Shown: positions 1-10,716 of the stretch, piece after piece | Numbering within the stretch: the first letter of the stretch is position 1 | How the letters are laid out: every line of letters starts with the position of its first letter | Source of the DNA: Pyronema omphalodes | Lineage: Eukaryota > Ascomycota > Pezizomycetes > Pezizales > Pyronemataceae | Assembly (NCBI GenBank): GCA_024516155.1 | Contig: JAJJXM010000001.1 | Location: 186,001 to 250,000 of the forward strand | Direction of reading: 5' to 3' | DNA: 64,000 nucleotides | Notes under the pieces: generated by a model | What the model saw: the letters and a program-made list of their open reading frames with translations, nothing else | The model's database searches: none | What the model was told of the DNA's origin: nothing | Position numbers and translations under genes: made by a program

Positions 1-176
1 TGTGTGTTTACGGTTTTTTTTTTTTCTTCTTTCAAGTAAGGTGGATGTCAAGGGTTTAGGAGATTGAGGGGCCTCATCGGGTGGTTTCAATCATGAGGAA
101 GGGTTTCGGCTTTATTTTTCTTGTTTTCCTTCATGGGCCTTTTAGGCCTCGGTCAGAGTATGATTCAATAAATGAG
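1..176 (+). repeat. Dispersed repeat, copy 1
   Basis: About 120-170 bp here match, in inverted orientation, the sequence at about 22535-22700. Shared blocks run from the AAGGTGGAT... segment at about 38 through GGGGCCTCAT (68-77), CATGGGCCTTTTAGGCCTCGG (centred at 145) to TATGATTCAATAA (about 159-172), with roughly 75-80 percent identity by eye. No coding frame is shared. A transposon fragment, a SINE-like element or a solo repeat are all possible. The window edge may cut this copy. Confidence 0.6.
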
Positions 177-564
177 TAAACAAATGATGAAGTGCTACCG
201 GAGTATACGTCTTTGCTCCCGCCGACTATGTAGCAGCCTTGACGACCTAGAACTTTTAATGCATAGCACATGTATGCATATACGTATGAGTTACCGAGTA
301 ATAAACTGGTTTAGATTATAACTCTCAACCCAAGGTTCACTTTTTTTTTAGATCAAAAAACAATTCCCATTTTTCCTAAGCAGTGCTGGTATGATGTAAT
401 TTTAATTTGCATTTCAAGAACCCAAGAACCGTCCACAAATAAGCAATGCTAACCCATTAAACTCTCACCTACACACAATCTGGCATCCCCAGATGGAACT
501 TCGTAAATAGTATACACCTCCACACACCCCCTCCCCCCATAAATCATTATCATTAGTTAGCCCT
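177..564. other. Intergenic, POB3 3' side
   Basis: AT-rich DNA downstream of POB3. I see no coding frame or RNA gene. It presumably holds the POB3 3' UTR and polyadenylation region. Confidence 0.5.
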
Positions 565-2400
565 TTATTTCTTGGTTTTAACCTTCTTCTTTGCTGGCTC
601 TTCCACATCCGGTGCCTCCTCCATATCTTCATCGTCATCATCGTCGTCAGGTGCTGCGCCGTCCTCCTCGTCATCTGAGCCACTGCTCTCGTGTGCACTG
701 TCGTACTCTTCTGCAACATCGGACTCAGAGTCGGCTTGGAAGTCCTCATCAACAGATTCCTCGTCTTCGTCGGCACTACCGCGGTCAGCACGAGGACCAG
801 CGACATCGTCGTCATCATCCATCTCCTCATCTAATGCGGCGTTGAGGAGATTGGAAGAATCGTCGACGAGGTCGTTCTTGATCTTGAGGTTCTTGGACTT
901 GAAGAAGTCCTCGAGAGAGGTTTGCTCCTCACTGAAGGGGTATTAGTAAAAATTGAAATAAACGGGATTGACAGGTTACAAACCGATTGATGTTGTTAAA
1001 TTGGTGCTCGCCCTCACCCCCCTTAAGGGTTACAGTAACGTCAAATGTTCGGCTGGCACTAACAGAACCTCCAACACGCGAAAGAGTAACATGGGATACA
1101 CGGTCGAAGGGAACATAGACCGCGGGCTTAGGGACGAATAAGAAAGCCTTATCCAAGAAGAAGAGGTGGCCCTCGTTGGCCTTTAGCGAACATTTAACAC
1201 CTGATTGCTGGTGGTGTGAAACAAAGTCCTTCGAGGGGGTTGTGACTTTGCGCCCGGTAAGCCCCTTAAAGATCTGCGAAACGACCTGGTAGGCGGGATT
1301 CTCGTAGTGCATCTGGAGCTTTCCGTCGTACTTCTCCTTCAAGGTTTCCTCGGTAATGTTGAGATCAAAGTCCATGTCCTCTTCCCTCTTAAACTGCATC
1401 ACCAAGAAGGGATATTTGGTCTGTCCTTGTCGTAGAGGGGGCTCAAGTCCGATGACGATCATGTGGTGTATCTCGTCAGGCTTGGGTAGGAGGAAAAATT
1501 TCTTGACGTTCTCGAACTGGATTTTGTAGTCGTAAGTCTTACCACGAAGACGGAATGAAGACTCGTACATGTCGATATCGTAACGTCCTCTGCTTTTGTG
1601 TTAACTGTGAAGCTTCGGGGGATAGGACAATAAGGTGTACCTGGGTGTGAGGAACAGAATGTCCAAGAATGTAGCAAAGGTATCTCCAGCAATCTCTCCA
1701 ATATCGGCCTTCTCCTTGAGGGTATCGTAGAACAGGGTAGCAGCACTCATCTCCTCCCCTTCGGCATCACTAGCACCGTCCTCACCCTCTCCCTTCTTTA
1801 CCGTACCAGGAACGTAGAATCTCATCTCAACAAGCTGGTCGACAGCAGCAGAGTTCTTCTTCTTCTTTCCATTTGTCGTTCCATCTCCGGTAGAAAACTC
1901 AACGGCAATCTCGTTCTTTCCAGCAAGGTTGGAGTTGGAAACTTCGGAGAAAGGAATCTCGAATGCGGGCTTGTTGGCGACGTTGAAGTAAAGCTCGGAT
2001 TTGCTAAACTCGGCCTTTCCCCAGTTCCATCCCTTAAGGGCATGTTCCCTATGCTCAAGATTCACCTTATAGTAAGCTTTCATAGCTTCCTTTGCTCTAT
2101 CGAAGTCCTATATAGCAAGTTAGCTATGCAATCTTGATCGACAAAGGGTTTCGTATGGAAGCTTACATCTTGCTCAAATCCATCCAACTGCACAATTCCA
2201 AGGGTGCGTGTGATAATCTTGACTTCGTAACCCTTTGCTGCTCGTGACCACTGTGCTGAGGAAATCTCGGTGTTGGTCAAGGTCCAGGTATCACCGCCGC
2301 TGGGCTTCCATCCCATTCCGGAGGCAGCAAATCGACATTTTCCGGGCTGGCGAGAGAGATCGAGATAGATTCCCTCGAAAGTCTCGTAATCTCCAGCCAT
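565..2400 (-). CDS. POB3: FACT histone chaperone subunit Pob3 (SSRP1 family)
   Basis: Small subunit of FACT, which with Spt16 handles H2A-H2B dimers during transcription and replication in the nucleus. Four exons join in frame: 2400-2167, 2107-1641, 1589-984 and 931-565 (557 aa), the usual length for fungal Pob3. The N-terminal dimerisation domain (about 1-110) starts MAGDYETFEGIYLDL. The middle double-PH region includes YDYKIQF and KFFLLPKPDEIHHM (residues about 240-265) and KPAVYVPFDRV (about 385). The C-terminal 90 residues are a run of D, E and S ending in a basic KKKVKTKK. No HMG box is present, as normal for fungi, where a separate Nhp6-like protein supplies it. The ATG lies 333 bp from the CCT5 ATG, so the two genes share a divergent promoter. 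The third intron donor is GTTTGT, which recurs in RAD26 and probably UBP14. Confidence 0.96.
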
Positions 2401-2733
2401 TATTTGGAGCTTCGTGTGTAGGTGAAGGTGGGATAGGCGACGAACGAGTTTGCGTGTTGCTCGTGTTGGTCGCGGCGCGTGTGAAAGGAAACGCGGTTGT
2501 CTGTAAATGTCACCCCAGTTAATACACCGCCAAGCCGACGGGGGGGTGGTGTTAGGTGGGGACTCGTGGGAGGCACACCTCTACACACAGCGGCTGGTAA
2601 TTTTGCAGCAGCATCACCGAACCATACATACTTCCTTCCTTAGTTTAATACCGCCCCTCCTCTCCCTACAGTCTTTATACCCCCATCCGACCCCGCCCAT
2701 CGAGAAGGAATACCCTTTTTTATTTCTTCAACC
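2401..2733. promoter_or_regulatory. Divergent promoter of POB3 and CCT5
   Basis: These 333 bp separate two start codons that face away from each other, so they must hold both 5' UTRs and promoters. Pyrimidine-rich stretches (about 2640-2730) precede CCT5, as is common upstream of highly expressed fungal genes. I see no clear TATA box. Confidence 0.6.
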
Positions 2734-4659
2734 ATGGCAAACCAGATGAACCTCGATATGAGCAATGCTCAGATGGTCCGCGATGAGAACGGCCGGCCAT
2801 TTATCATTGTCAAAGAGTAAGGGACCCGCATCTGCTATATCTATCAGAAGGAGACAGCTATTAACACCACCACATAGCCAGGGAAAGAAGAAGCGCCAGC
2901 ACGGAACCGAAGCTATCAAGTCACATATCCTCGCCGCCCGCACTGTTGCGAATATCGTCAAGTCATCGTTGGTATGACCGGCTTCTTGAGCTCCCGCGGA
3001 TTACATGTATTGACATCTATCTATCAAGGGTCCTCGCGGTCTCGATAAGATCCTCATCTCTCCCGATGGAGACATTACCGTAACCAATGACGGAGCAACT
3101 ATTCTCAGTCAGGTACATTCGCTGCTTTACCCCTCCCGGAGCTCCCAATGTTAATCCCAGGATAGATGGAAATTGAGCACCATGTCGCCAAGTTACTTGT
3201 CGAGCTATCAACTTCCCAGGACGATGAGATTGGAGATGGAACTACTGGTGTCGTTGTGTTGGCAGGTGCTTTGTTGGAGCAGGCAAGCGAACTTATCGAT
3301 AAGGGAATTCACCCCATCAGGATTGCCGACGGTTTCGACGCCGCCTGTGAGGTTGCCATTGAGAAGTTGGACCAGATTGCCGACACGATAGAGTTTGGCC
3401 GCGACAACACCGAGAACTTACTACGATGTGCAAAGACCTCGCTCGGAAGCAAGATGTGAGCTCTGGTTATTATCCAGAAGTCTTCAACCGCTAACACCTT
3501 TCTAGCGTTTCAAAAGCCCATGACAAATTCACTCAGATTGCCGTCGACGCCGTGCTGTCAGTAGCCGACTTGGACCGGAAAGATGTGGACTTCGAGCTTA
3601 TCAAGGTCGACGGAAAGGTTGGAGGTGCCCTCGAGGACTCTCTCCTCGTTAAGGGAGTCATCATCGACAAGGACATGTCCCACCCCCAGATGCCCCGCAC
3701 CATCACCGATGCAAAGATCGCCATTCTCACCTGCGCGTTTGAGCCCCCCAAGCCCAAGACCAAGCACAAGCTCGATATTACCAGCGTTGAGGAATTCAAG
3801 CGCCTTCAAACATACGAGAAGAACAAGTTCGAGGAGATGATTAAGCAGATCAAGGACACCGGTGCCAACCTTGTTATTTGCCAGTGGGGTTTCGACGACG
3901 AGGCAAACCACTTGCTTTTGACCAACAAGCTTCCCGCCGTACGATGGGTCGGAGGTCCCGAGATTGAGCTTATCGCCATTGCTACCAACGGAAGAATTGT
4001 TCCCCGATTCGAGGACTTGACCCCCGAGAAGCTTGGTCACGCCGGTCTTATTAGAGAGCTTTCTTTCGGAACTACAAGAGATAGAATGTTGGTCATTGAG
4101 GAGTGCGCAAACACCAGAGCTGTTACCGCCTTTGTTCGTGGATCTAACAAGATGGTAAGCTATCCGCCGGAGATTTTGGCCAATGATTACTAATATGCTG
4201 TCATAGATTGTCGACGAAGCTAAGCGTGCCCTTCACGACGCTCTTTGCGTAGTAAGAAACTTGGTCAGAGACAACCGTGTCGTCTACGGAGGAGGAGCTG
4301 CTGAGATTGCTTGTTCCGTCGCCGTTGCCGACGCCGCCGACAAGACCCCCGGTATTGAGCAGTACGCTATGCGCGCTTTTGCCAACGCCCTTGACAACAT
4401 TCCCATGACCTTGGCCGAGAACTCCGGTCTCTCCCCCATTGAGACTTTGGCTGCCGTCAAGTCGCGCCAGGTACGGGAAAACAACACCAGATTGGGTGTT
4501 GACTGTATGGGAACTGGTCAGAACGACATGCGCGAGGCATTTGTTATTGACCCTCTGATTGGAAAGAGACAGCAGTTGTTGTTGGCAACACAGTTGTGCA
4601 GAATGGTCCTTAAGGTCAACAACGTAATTATTTCTGGAAGTGGGGAGGATGACTTTTAA
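2734..4659 (+). CDS. CCT5: T-complex protein 1 subunit epsilon (CCT5)
   Basis: Epsilon subunit of the cytosolic TRiC/CCT chaperonin, which folds actin, tubulin and other clients using ATP. Six exons: 2734-2816, 2878-2971, 3029-3112, 3166-3455, 3506-4154 and 4207-4659, giving 550 aa, normal for the family. Visible signatures are the nucleotide-binding [12 protein letters not shown] (about residue 105), the [15 protein letters not shown] segment just before it, the apical-domain region with [12 protein letters not shown] (about 230) and the C-terminal catalytic part with [10 protein letters not shown] and [10 protein letters not shown]. The [22 protein letters not shown] segment is rebuilt exactly across the second intron, which supports that join. 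All five introns are 50-61 nt. Confidence 0.97.
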
Positions 4660-5197
4660 ATAGCCATTTGATCACGACGAAAAATGTTAGGACGAGAGAA
4701 ATAGATTGCTATCTTTAGTTGCAGATAGCTTTTGAAGTAATTGTATATTCTGTTATTGATACCATTTATTTGTTCAGTTTAGTATCTTTATACCTTTTAT
4801 TATCATTGATTCTCACTTGGCCATTCTCTGACCAGTTGTTGTAACTTGCACTTGTCATTGTTTCTGTTGATGAGCTGTGATTCCCTGTCTGACTACTTAT
4901 TTATCAACCGTGAATTCCCTGAGACATCTCCAGATTTACACTGGAACTAACCCAGTCTGTCTGAACTCTCCTATCTCTCCTGGATCTCTCTGGATGGATC
5001 AACTCACGTCGTCCCCTCATCCCTAACCCCCCACTACAACTCAATTGTGCCCCTGACCAATTCAAACTCACCAGAACCCACTTTCGCGCATGCACAATCA
5101 CTTATTCTACCAATAAAACTTCTTCATATTATTACTACTCTTGCTGTTATTGCTCAACGCAATACTGGTTGTCATTAACGTACATAAAATAATCTGA
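4660..5197. other. Intergenic, CCT5 to ERF4-like gene
   Basis: CCT5 3' UTR and the promoter of the next gene. It may also hide a first exon of the ERF4-like gene. The best candidate I can see starts at ATG 4870 (14 codons, donor GTGAAT, phase 1) but would need a roughly 300-nt intron. Confidence 0.4.
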
Positions 5198-6415
5198 TTG
5201 GCACGAGTAAAAGAAACGCATTATCCCACCAAGTCCACCCCCCCGACCTTCACCACGGCATCCTCAACCACCTCCACGTCTGTCGCGCCGTCTAGTTTGC
5301 AGCATAACCGCCCAACTTTTAACCGCACACGATCTTCTGGCAATCGCATTTTGCACCCGCTCAACACACTTCGTCCGCCGGGATCATCCGAGGCCTTCTC
5401 AGCGTCCTCCGAAGGTCTGATCCCGTCGCCGTCATCTAAGCCTAACAACGGCACAGTGCGACCACCACAGTCTGATCCACGCGCAACAAACCGAGATTCC
5501 AGCGGCAGCGCTTTGTTAATAGAAGGACCACGAATATCTCGAAGCTTTCCGGCAGATTTTGATATCAACAGAATTGCACTCATGGTCGACAATAGACGCC
5601 TAGGTCCGGATCATTCACCGGCAGATACTCAAAACTCCTTCAATACTTCGCGATCCTCGCCCAACTTGCCAATACAAGGTCAGACCAATCCTCCGCAATC
5701 TTGGCTAGCAAATGCCGACAACAACCCAGATCCAAACAATCTATCGGTCCCACTGGATGATTTGTCGCGTCACTCCTCGCATGAAGAAGACGAAGACAAC
5801 GAATGGAATAGCAGTCACCCTTGTTTCCCTCATCGGAATCCTCATGTACCTAAAGACTCCAGCGAATACGAATCTACCCGTGTTATCCGTGTCGGCAGAG
5901 ATTACATGTACTCCGGAGACCTTTCGCCAGCGTTCTCGAATATCTATCCGGAAATTTTGGAGGGATTTGTGAGTGAGGAGCGGTTTAGAGAGGTCATTCG
6001 GAGGGTAAACACGGAGTTGTACAGGGCGCATAATCCGTGGGGTATTGCGAATATTGTGGAGGGCATGGTTGGTTTTTTCACTTTATGGGTGTATGAAGAT
6101 TTGGTGCATACTACCGCCAAGAGAAGGATTGAATCACTGGATCGGTATATTGAGGAGGTTAATGGAGAGCTAGAGCGGGAGAACACGGGGGTTAAAATTA
6201 TTCCACTAAGGACGACTGGATATCTGAATGTCAGTTCATTATACTATCAACGAGGTTGTGTGCTAACAGATGTGCAGCTGGACTTTCAAATACCAAACCC
6301 TGGAATTGACGAAGAAGACGACGTATCGGAAAGCAGCGATGAGGAAGAAGGCATGACTACAGCACTAGCGAACGGACCGCCACCTGGAGCGATGAATGGA
6401 CAACAATACCCATAG
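5198..6415 (+). CDS. ERF4: Erf4/Golgin-A7 family protein, palmitoyltransferase subunit
   Basis: Erf4 pairs with the DHHC enzyme Erf2 at the ER to palmitoylate Ras. The family domain lies at about 5890-6300, with the motifs YSGDLSPAFSNIYPEIL, AHNPWGIANIVEG and LDRYIEEVNGEL. The first 230 residues are Ser/Pro/Thr-rich and acidic, probably disordered. Two points need care. First, a 48-nt intron (6230-6277; donor GTCAGT, branch GCTAAC, acceptor TGCAG) is in frame and free of stops, so a naive reading keeps 16 extra residues; removing it restores GYLN-LDFQIPNP. Second, the open frame begins after a stop at 5195 with no ATG until 5583 (MVDNRRLG), yet 128 clean low-complexity codons precede that, so an unseen upstream exon is likely. 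The start given is only the edge of the open frame. Confidence 0.85.
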   Translation: MARVKETHYPTKSTPPTFTTASSTTSTSVAPSSLQHNRPTFNRTRSSGNRILHPLNTLRPPGSSEAFSASSEGLIPSPSSKPNNGTVRPPQSDPRATNRDSSGSALLIEGPRISRSFPADFDINRIALMVDNRRLGPDHSPADTQNSFNTSRSSPNLPIQGQTNPPQSWLANADNNPDPNNLSVPLDDLSRHSSHEEDEDNEWNSSHPCFPHRNPHVPKDSSEYESTRVIRVGRDYMYSGDLSPAFSNIYPEILEGFVSEERFREVIRRVNTELYRAHNPWGIANIVEGMVGFFTLWVYEDLVHTTAKRRIESLDRYIEEVNGELERENTGVKIIPLRTTGYLNVSSLYYQRGCVLTDVQLDFQIPNPGIDEEDDVSESSDEEEGMTTALANGPPPGAMNGQQYP

Positions 6416-6971
6416 TTTTTTTTTTTTTTTTTTTCTTTCTGTTTTTTTTGGTTATATCCGCTGTTTTATACTGTGTTCTGGTGAAGGAGTTTGGGGATTT
6501 TCATGAATTTTCTGGGGCATATTTTTGGGGCGGTGGACTATGATACTCTCATGATTTGCAGCTGTCTATACTTAATGCGGTTCCTCATGTATGTACGGAG
6601 GGGATTAATGGTAATAATTGATGAGGTAGCTGTACATGAAGTTTCTATGGAGGCTAGGGATTGAAGATGTGAAAGCTACATCTGGGGTTCTCTTTGGTCG
6701 TAGGTTGCCACAAAAGTTGAATAAAACTGTGCTTTCTGAAGATTAATTTTCTGTGAGTAATTTACGATGACAGTGGTGTAATCATAACCCAATTTACGGA
6801 GCTCTAAAATCAGAACATGCAGCTCCGCGTCAAACAAGAGTGATTAGCGATGACAAGGCTCTTACCCTTCCTAACGCGTCCTAGGGTCTCACCACAATCC
6901 CGCGCCATCGCGACCGCAAGTCGCCAACCTTCGCGCTACAACGCACCGTCTAATCCTCCAACTCTACGAAA
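6416..6971. other. Intergenic with poly-T tract
   Basis: A T-run of 19 bases (6416-6434) directly follows the ERF4-like stop codon. The rest is the 3' UTR of that gene and the SNF12 promoter. No other coding frame is convincing. Confidence 0.5.
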
Positions 6972-8561
6972 ATGGACCCTATGCGGCAGCCGGTACAAAT
7001 GCGCGTACCAGCGGGTTATCACCAAAGTCCTACACCAGCTCCTCCACCTCAAGCTCGTCGTGGACCAGGCCCAATGATCGGACAACAGCAAAACAGCCAC
7101 CAGCAGATGACGGCGCAGCAGTACGCAGCCCAGCAGAATGCTGCTATCCAGGAACGCGAAATGGCAAAACGTAGGGCCAGGAAACCTACCGACAAAACTA
7201 TTCCTGAAGCCGTTGAGGAAATTGTCGAGAATGCAAAGACCTACAGGGAGCTAAGGGAGATGGAGAGGAGGTATGATGCTGCTATTATGAGGAAGCGATT
7301 GGATATTCAAGATGGTGTCAATCGTAACCATAAGGTGGGCACTATATCCTACCTTTTAATTGCATTTTTAGGAAGCATAGGAAGCTGAAGAAAAACAGAA
7401 TGAGAAAACTATGCGCATCTTTGTATCAAACACCGCCAAAGACCAACCCTGGCAAGCCTCCGACCGTCCCCTCGACGAGAATGCCTTCGATTTCGATACC
7501 GGCCAGATCCCCACTTTCCGCGTCAAGATTGAAGGTCGCCTACTAGACGATGACGAAGCTGATGCAGCGGAACATGACCCCGACTCCGACCTTGGTCTTG
7601 GACTCAAGTCCGACGCCCCCGTTCCTGAGAAGCGGAAGTTCTCCCACTTTTTCAAGAGCATCGTGGTTGAGCTAGACCGTTCAAGAGACCTCCACCCAGA
7701 TAGTAATACCATCGAATGGCGAAAGCAGTCTCCTAACACCCAGCCTGCTACCTCTGCCCTTGGTTTGAATGGCCCTGCGGAATTCGACGGCTTTGAGTTT
7801 GAGCGCAAGGGAGACGAAAACATTATGTGTACCATCAAGCTCGTCCGTGACGAAACTCCCGACAGATTCAAGCTCAGCGAGCCTTTGGCAAACCTACTAG
7901 ATACCAAGGAGGACACCCGGGCTGGAATCGTCATGAAGATCTGGGAATATGTCCGCGCAAACAACCTCCAGGACCCTGATGAGCGTCGCATGATCAACTG
8001 TAACGCTCAGATGCGTGCTGTAAGCTTTTTCCTTGATCCATCCTCATGACACCCCCTAATTGACTATTGTGTTAGATCTTCAACAACGACCGTCTCTACT
8101 TCCCCCAGATTCCCGAGCTTACCCTCTCCCACATCCACCCCCTCGAACCTATCACTATCAACTACCTCATCCGCTGCGATGTCGCCTCCAACGTCTCTCC
8201 AGAGGTCTTCGATGTCACTGTCTACACCGACGATCCTATGCGCTACAAGCTTGCATCGATAATCCAGTCACCTTCGTACGGAAACACACTTCGAGAGATT
8301 TCCGCACTTGACGACTCGATTGCCGTGTTGGTACAAGCGATTAACCATAGCAATGCTAAGCGCGCATTCTGGAAATCATTGGCGGATGATCCAGCGGAGT
8401 TTGTAAAGAAGTGGGTTAGCTCACAGAAAAGGGATCTCGATATACTATGCGGAGAGGCACCAGGGAAGATGGTGGAAGAAGAGGAGGTTAAGAGAGCAAG
8501 TCTTTGGAAGGATAAGATTGCGGAGAGTGTGTATCTGATGCTGAATAAGAGACAGGGTTAG
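6972..8561 (+). CDS. SNF12: SWI/SNF-RSC complex subunit, Snf12/Rsc6 (BAF60) family
   Basis: Accessory subunit of a SWI/SNF-class chromatin-remodelling complex. Three exons (6972-7334, 7381-8019, 8076-8561) give 495 aa. After a Gln/Pro-rich N-terminus (1-60) comes a basic RRARKPTDKTIPE segment and a predicted helical stretch. The SWIB/MDM2 domain (about 282-360) carries FKLSEPLANLL, IVMKIWEYVRANNLQDP and, across the second intron, FNNDRLYFPQIPELTLSHIHP. The C-terminal part includes SIIQSPSYGNTLREISALDD and WKDKIAESVYLML, typical of BAF60 proteins. The first intron is only 46 nt and uses acceptor CATAG at 7380. The paralogous names Snf12 and Rsc6 cannot be told apart from sequence alone with certainty. 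Confidence 0.92.
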
Positions 8562-8950
8562 GAGGTATAATGATGATGTAGTTTAATGCGGCTTTTGTGT
8601 TTTTTTTGCGTTGATTTTTTAAAAAGATAGCATGCAGTCAGATAGATACCTTTATTTGCTAGCTATGAATATCAAGGAATTATTAAAACATCATATCATC
8701 TTCCCTTCTCTTGGTATCCTGTAACTGAATTCCCACCCAACGATTATATGTACTCACACACCACCAATAAGTTGCGGCTGAATTAGTTACATCCAAAGCT
8801 CAATTAAGCTTCTCCAAGCTTCTCACCTCCCAAAGCTCCAACGGCTCATCCCGCCAATCTCAACCGCGCTAAACTCACACACCACGGCCACCACGCACCT
8901 CATCATCACGAGCAACGACGCGTCCCTGCGTATACGCCACCGTCTACACA
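8562..8950. other. Intergenic, SNF12 to ARP10
   Basis: 389 bp between two genes on the same strand. It holds the 3' UTR of SNF12 and the ARP10 promoter, which is C-rich close to the ATG. Nothing else is seen. Confidence 0.5.
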
Positions 8951-10716
8951 ATGGATCCCAAAACCCCGACAACCTACCGGGGACTTCCGCCGTCCCTACG
9001 AACCCCGAGTTTCGGACTCCCCACCTCACCACATCGATACACCCCCTCCTCCTCACTCCATAACCACGAAGAACCCCTGATCTTTGAAATTGGCTCCAGA
9101 ATCCTGCGCGCGGGATTCACTAACGAACCGGCTCCGAGATGTACCCTGGCTTGGACGGATACGTTGTGGAGGAGAGTGGGGGATAGGTTCACGTCTGCCG
9201 GTGAAGAAGCGGAGGCGAGGAAATGGGGTAGGAAGGGTGGAAAACCGGTTTGGGATATGGGTTTTGCGTTGAGAGGTGGCGAGGATGATATTGATGGGGA
9301 ACGGGAGGGAAGGGTTAGACAGATGATGGGGTTGGTGGAGGATCTTGTTGAGAGGGGTATTAGGGTTGCTTATAATAAGTGAGTTTATTCGTGATTGATT
9401 TTTGGAGCTTGGTGGAGGTGAAGCTTCCCCGCTTTTGGAGCTTGGGATGGTGGTGAGGCGGGGACTTGGGTTGTTATATGGAATTGGAACTGATGGCGAT
9501 ATATGACAGACACTTGATAATTGACTCCAAGCAACGCCGTATTCTGCTCCCGGTACCTCCGTTATTTCCAACCCGCCTTCTTACAACCCTCCTTGCTACA
9601 ATCTTCACACACTTCCAAACGCCCTCTATCACATTACTATCCGCCCCGGTTCTCGCCGTCGTAGCCAGCGGCCTACGTTCTGGCCTAGTCGTAGACATCG
9701 GCTTCCACGAAACCATCGTAACACCAGTCTACGAGCTTCGAGCCGTCGAAGGTCGAGGTTTAGGTGTTCACGGTCGTTCTCGCCGTTCCATCTCCGTCTT
9801 ACGTGAAGCCTGGATAAAGTTCCTCCTCCCCTATCTTCCGGATGTTACATCTCTTGATTTCGACGAAGTTGAAGAAATCATGGAAAGACTAGGCCACATA
9901 TCTTCTGCGACGGAACATTCTTATGATCCGGAGATTTCTATCCCCGTTGCTGGAAGGGTTATTAAAATCCCGTTTTCGAGATTGGCGGAACCGGCGGAGA
10001 AAACTTTTTTTGCTCCGACTACTACGGTTTCGGATACTCCCGAGTGGGGGGATGATGATGATACCCCCCTTCCTAGACTGCTGTATAATGCTCTTATTAG
10101 ATGCCCTGTGGATGTTAGAGCTACTGCTGTTAGTAGGATTATGTTTGTTGGTGGTGGATCTAGAATCCCTGGGCTACAAGCAAGGGTTCTGAGGGAGCTG
10201 GAGGGGATTGTGAAAGAAAGGGGATGGCAGTTGGGAGGAAGAAGAAGGGTCCGGAAGGGAAGCGTGGCGACTAGGAAGGGGAGTGTGGTGGCGGAGAGAA
10301 AGGGGAGTGTAGTCTCCGTGAAGAGGGAACTGGAGGTTAGGGAATCAGCACCGGTTAGGGAAGAGGAAGAAGAAGAGGAGAAGGTAGAGCAGGGATTGGA
10401 AGGTGTTAAAGAGGAACCAGAGGACTTGGAGGAAGCAGAGGATTCTGGAGAGGCGGAGGATACACCGGTTGAGGAGACGGCGAGGGAAATGGTAAGATCT
10501 GTATCTGCGAGATCAGAGGCTACAAATGATGGTGATGATACTGCGTCGAGAAGCGGGAAGAAAGAAGGAGAAGTTAGAGGTGTGAGAACTTTGGGAGTTT
10601 GGGCTGGTGGTAGTTTAGTAGCTGGCTTGAAGGTCCGGGGAAAGGTTGAGATTGAGAAGGATAAATTCTTAAGCCAGGTTGCAAATGGAGGAACAGGATT
10701 ACCAGCAGGTTGGTAA
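8951..10716 (+). CDS. ARP10: Actin-related protein 10 (dynactin pointed-end subunit)
   Basis: Probable Arp10/Arp11, which caps the pointed end of the Arp1 filament in dynactin and helps cargo binding. Two exons (8951-9378, 9510-10716) give 544 aa. Actin-fold traces are EEPLIFEIGSRILRAGFTNEP (phosphate-1-like loop, about 38-58), the hydrophobic VLAVVASGLRSGLVVDIGF (phosphate-2-like, about 190) and MFVGGGSRIPGLQARVLREL (about 400, adenosine motif). Key actin ATPase residues are not evident, as expected for Arp10. Residues about 425-510 are an acidic, low-complexity insertion with repeated RKGSV units followed by Glu-rich sequence; the terminal LGVWAGGSLVAGLKVRG resumes the actin fold. The 131-nt intron is the longest in the window. 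Other divergent fungal actin-related proteins are the main alternative. Confidence 0.82.

Noticed and set aside
3558..4040. 160-codon - frame in CCT5
   Set aside because: Antisense shadow of the conserved chaperonin apical domain.
9053..9571. 172-codon - frame over the first ARP10 exon
   Set aside because: Antisense to recognised actin-fold coding sequence and crossing its intron.
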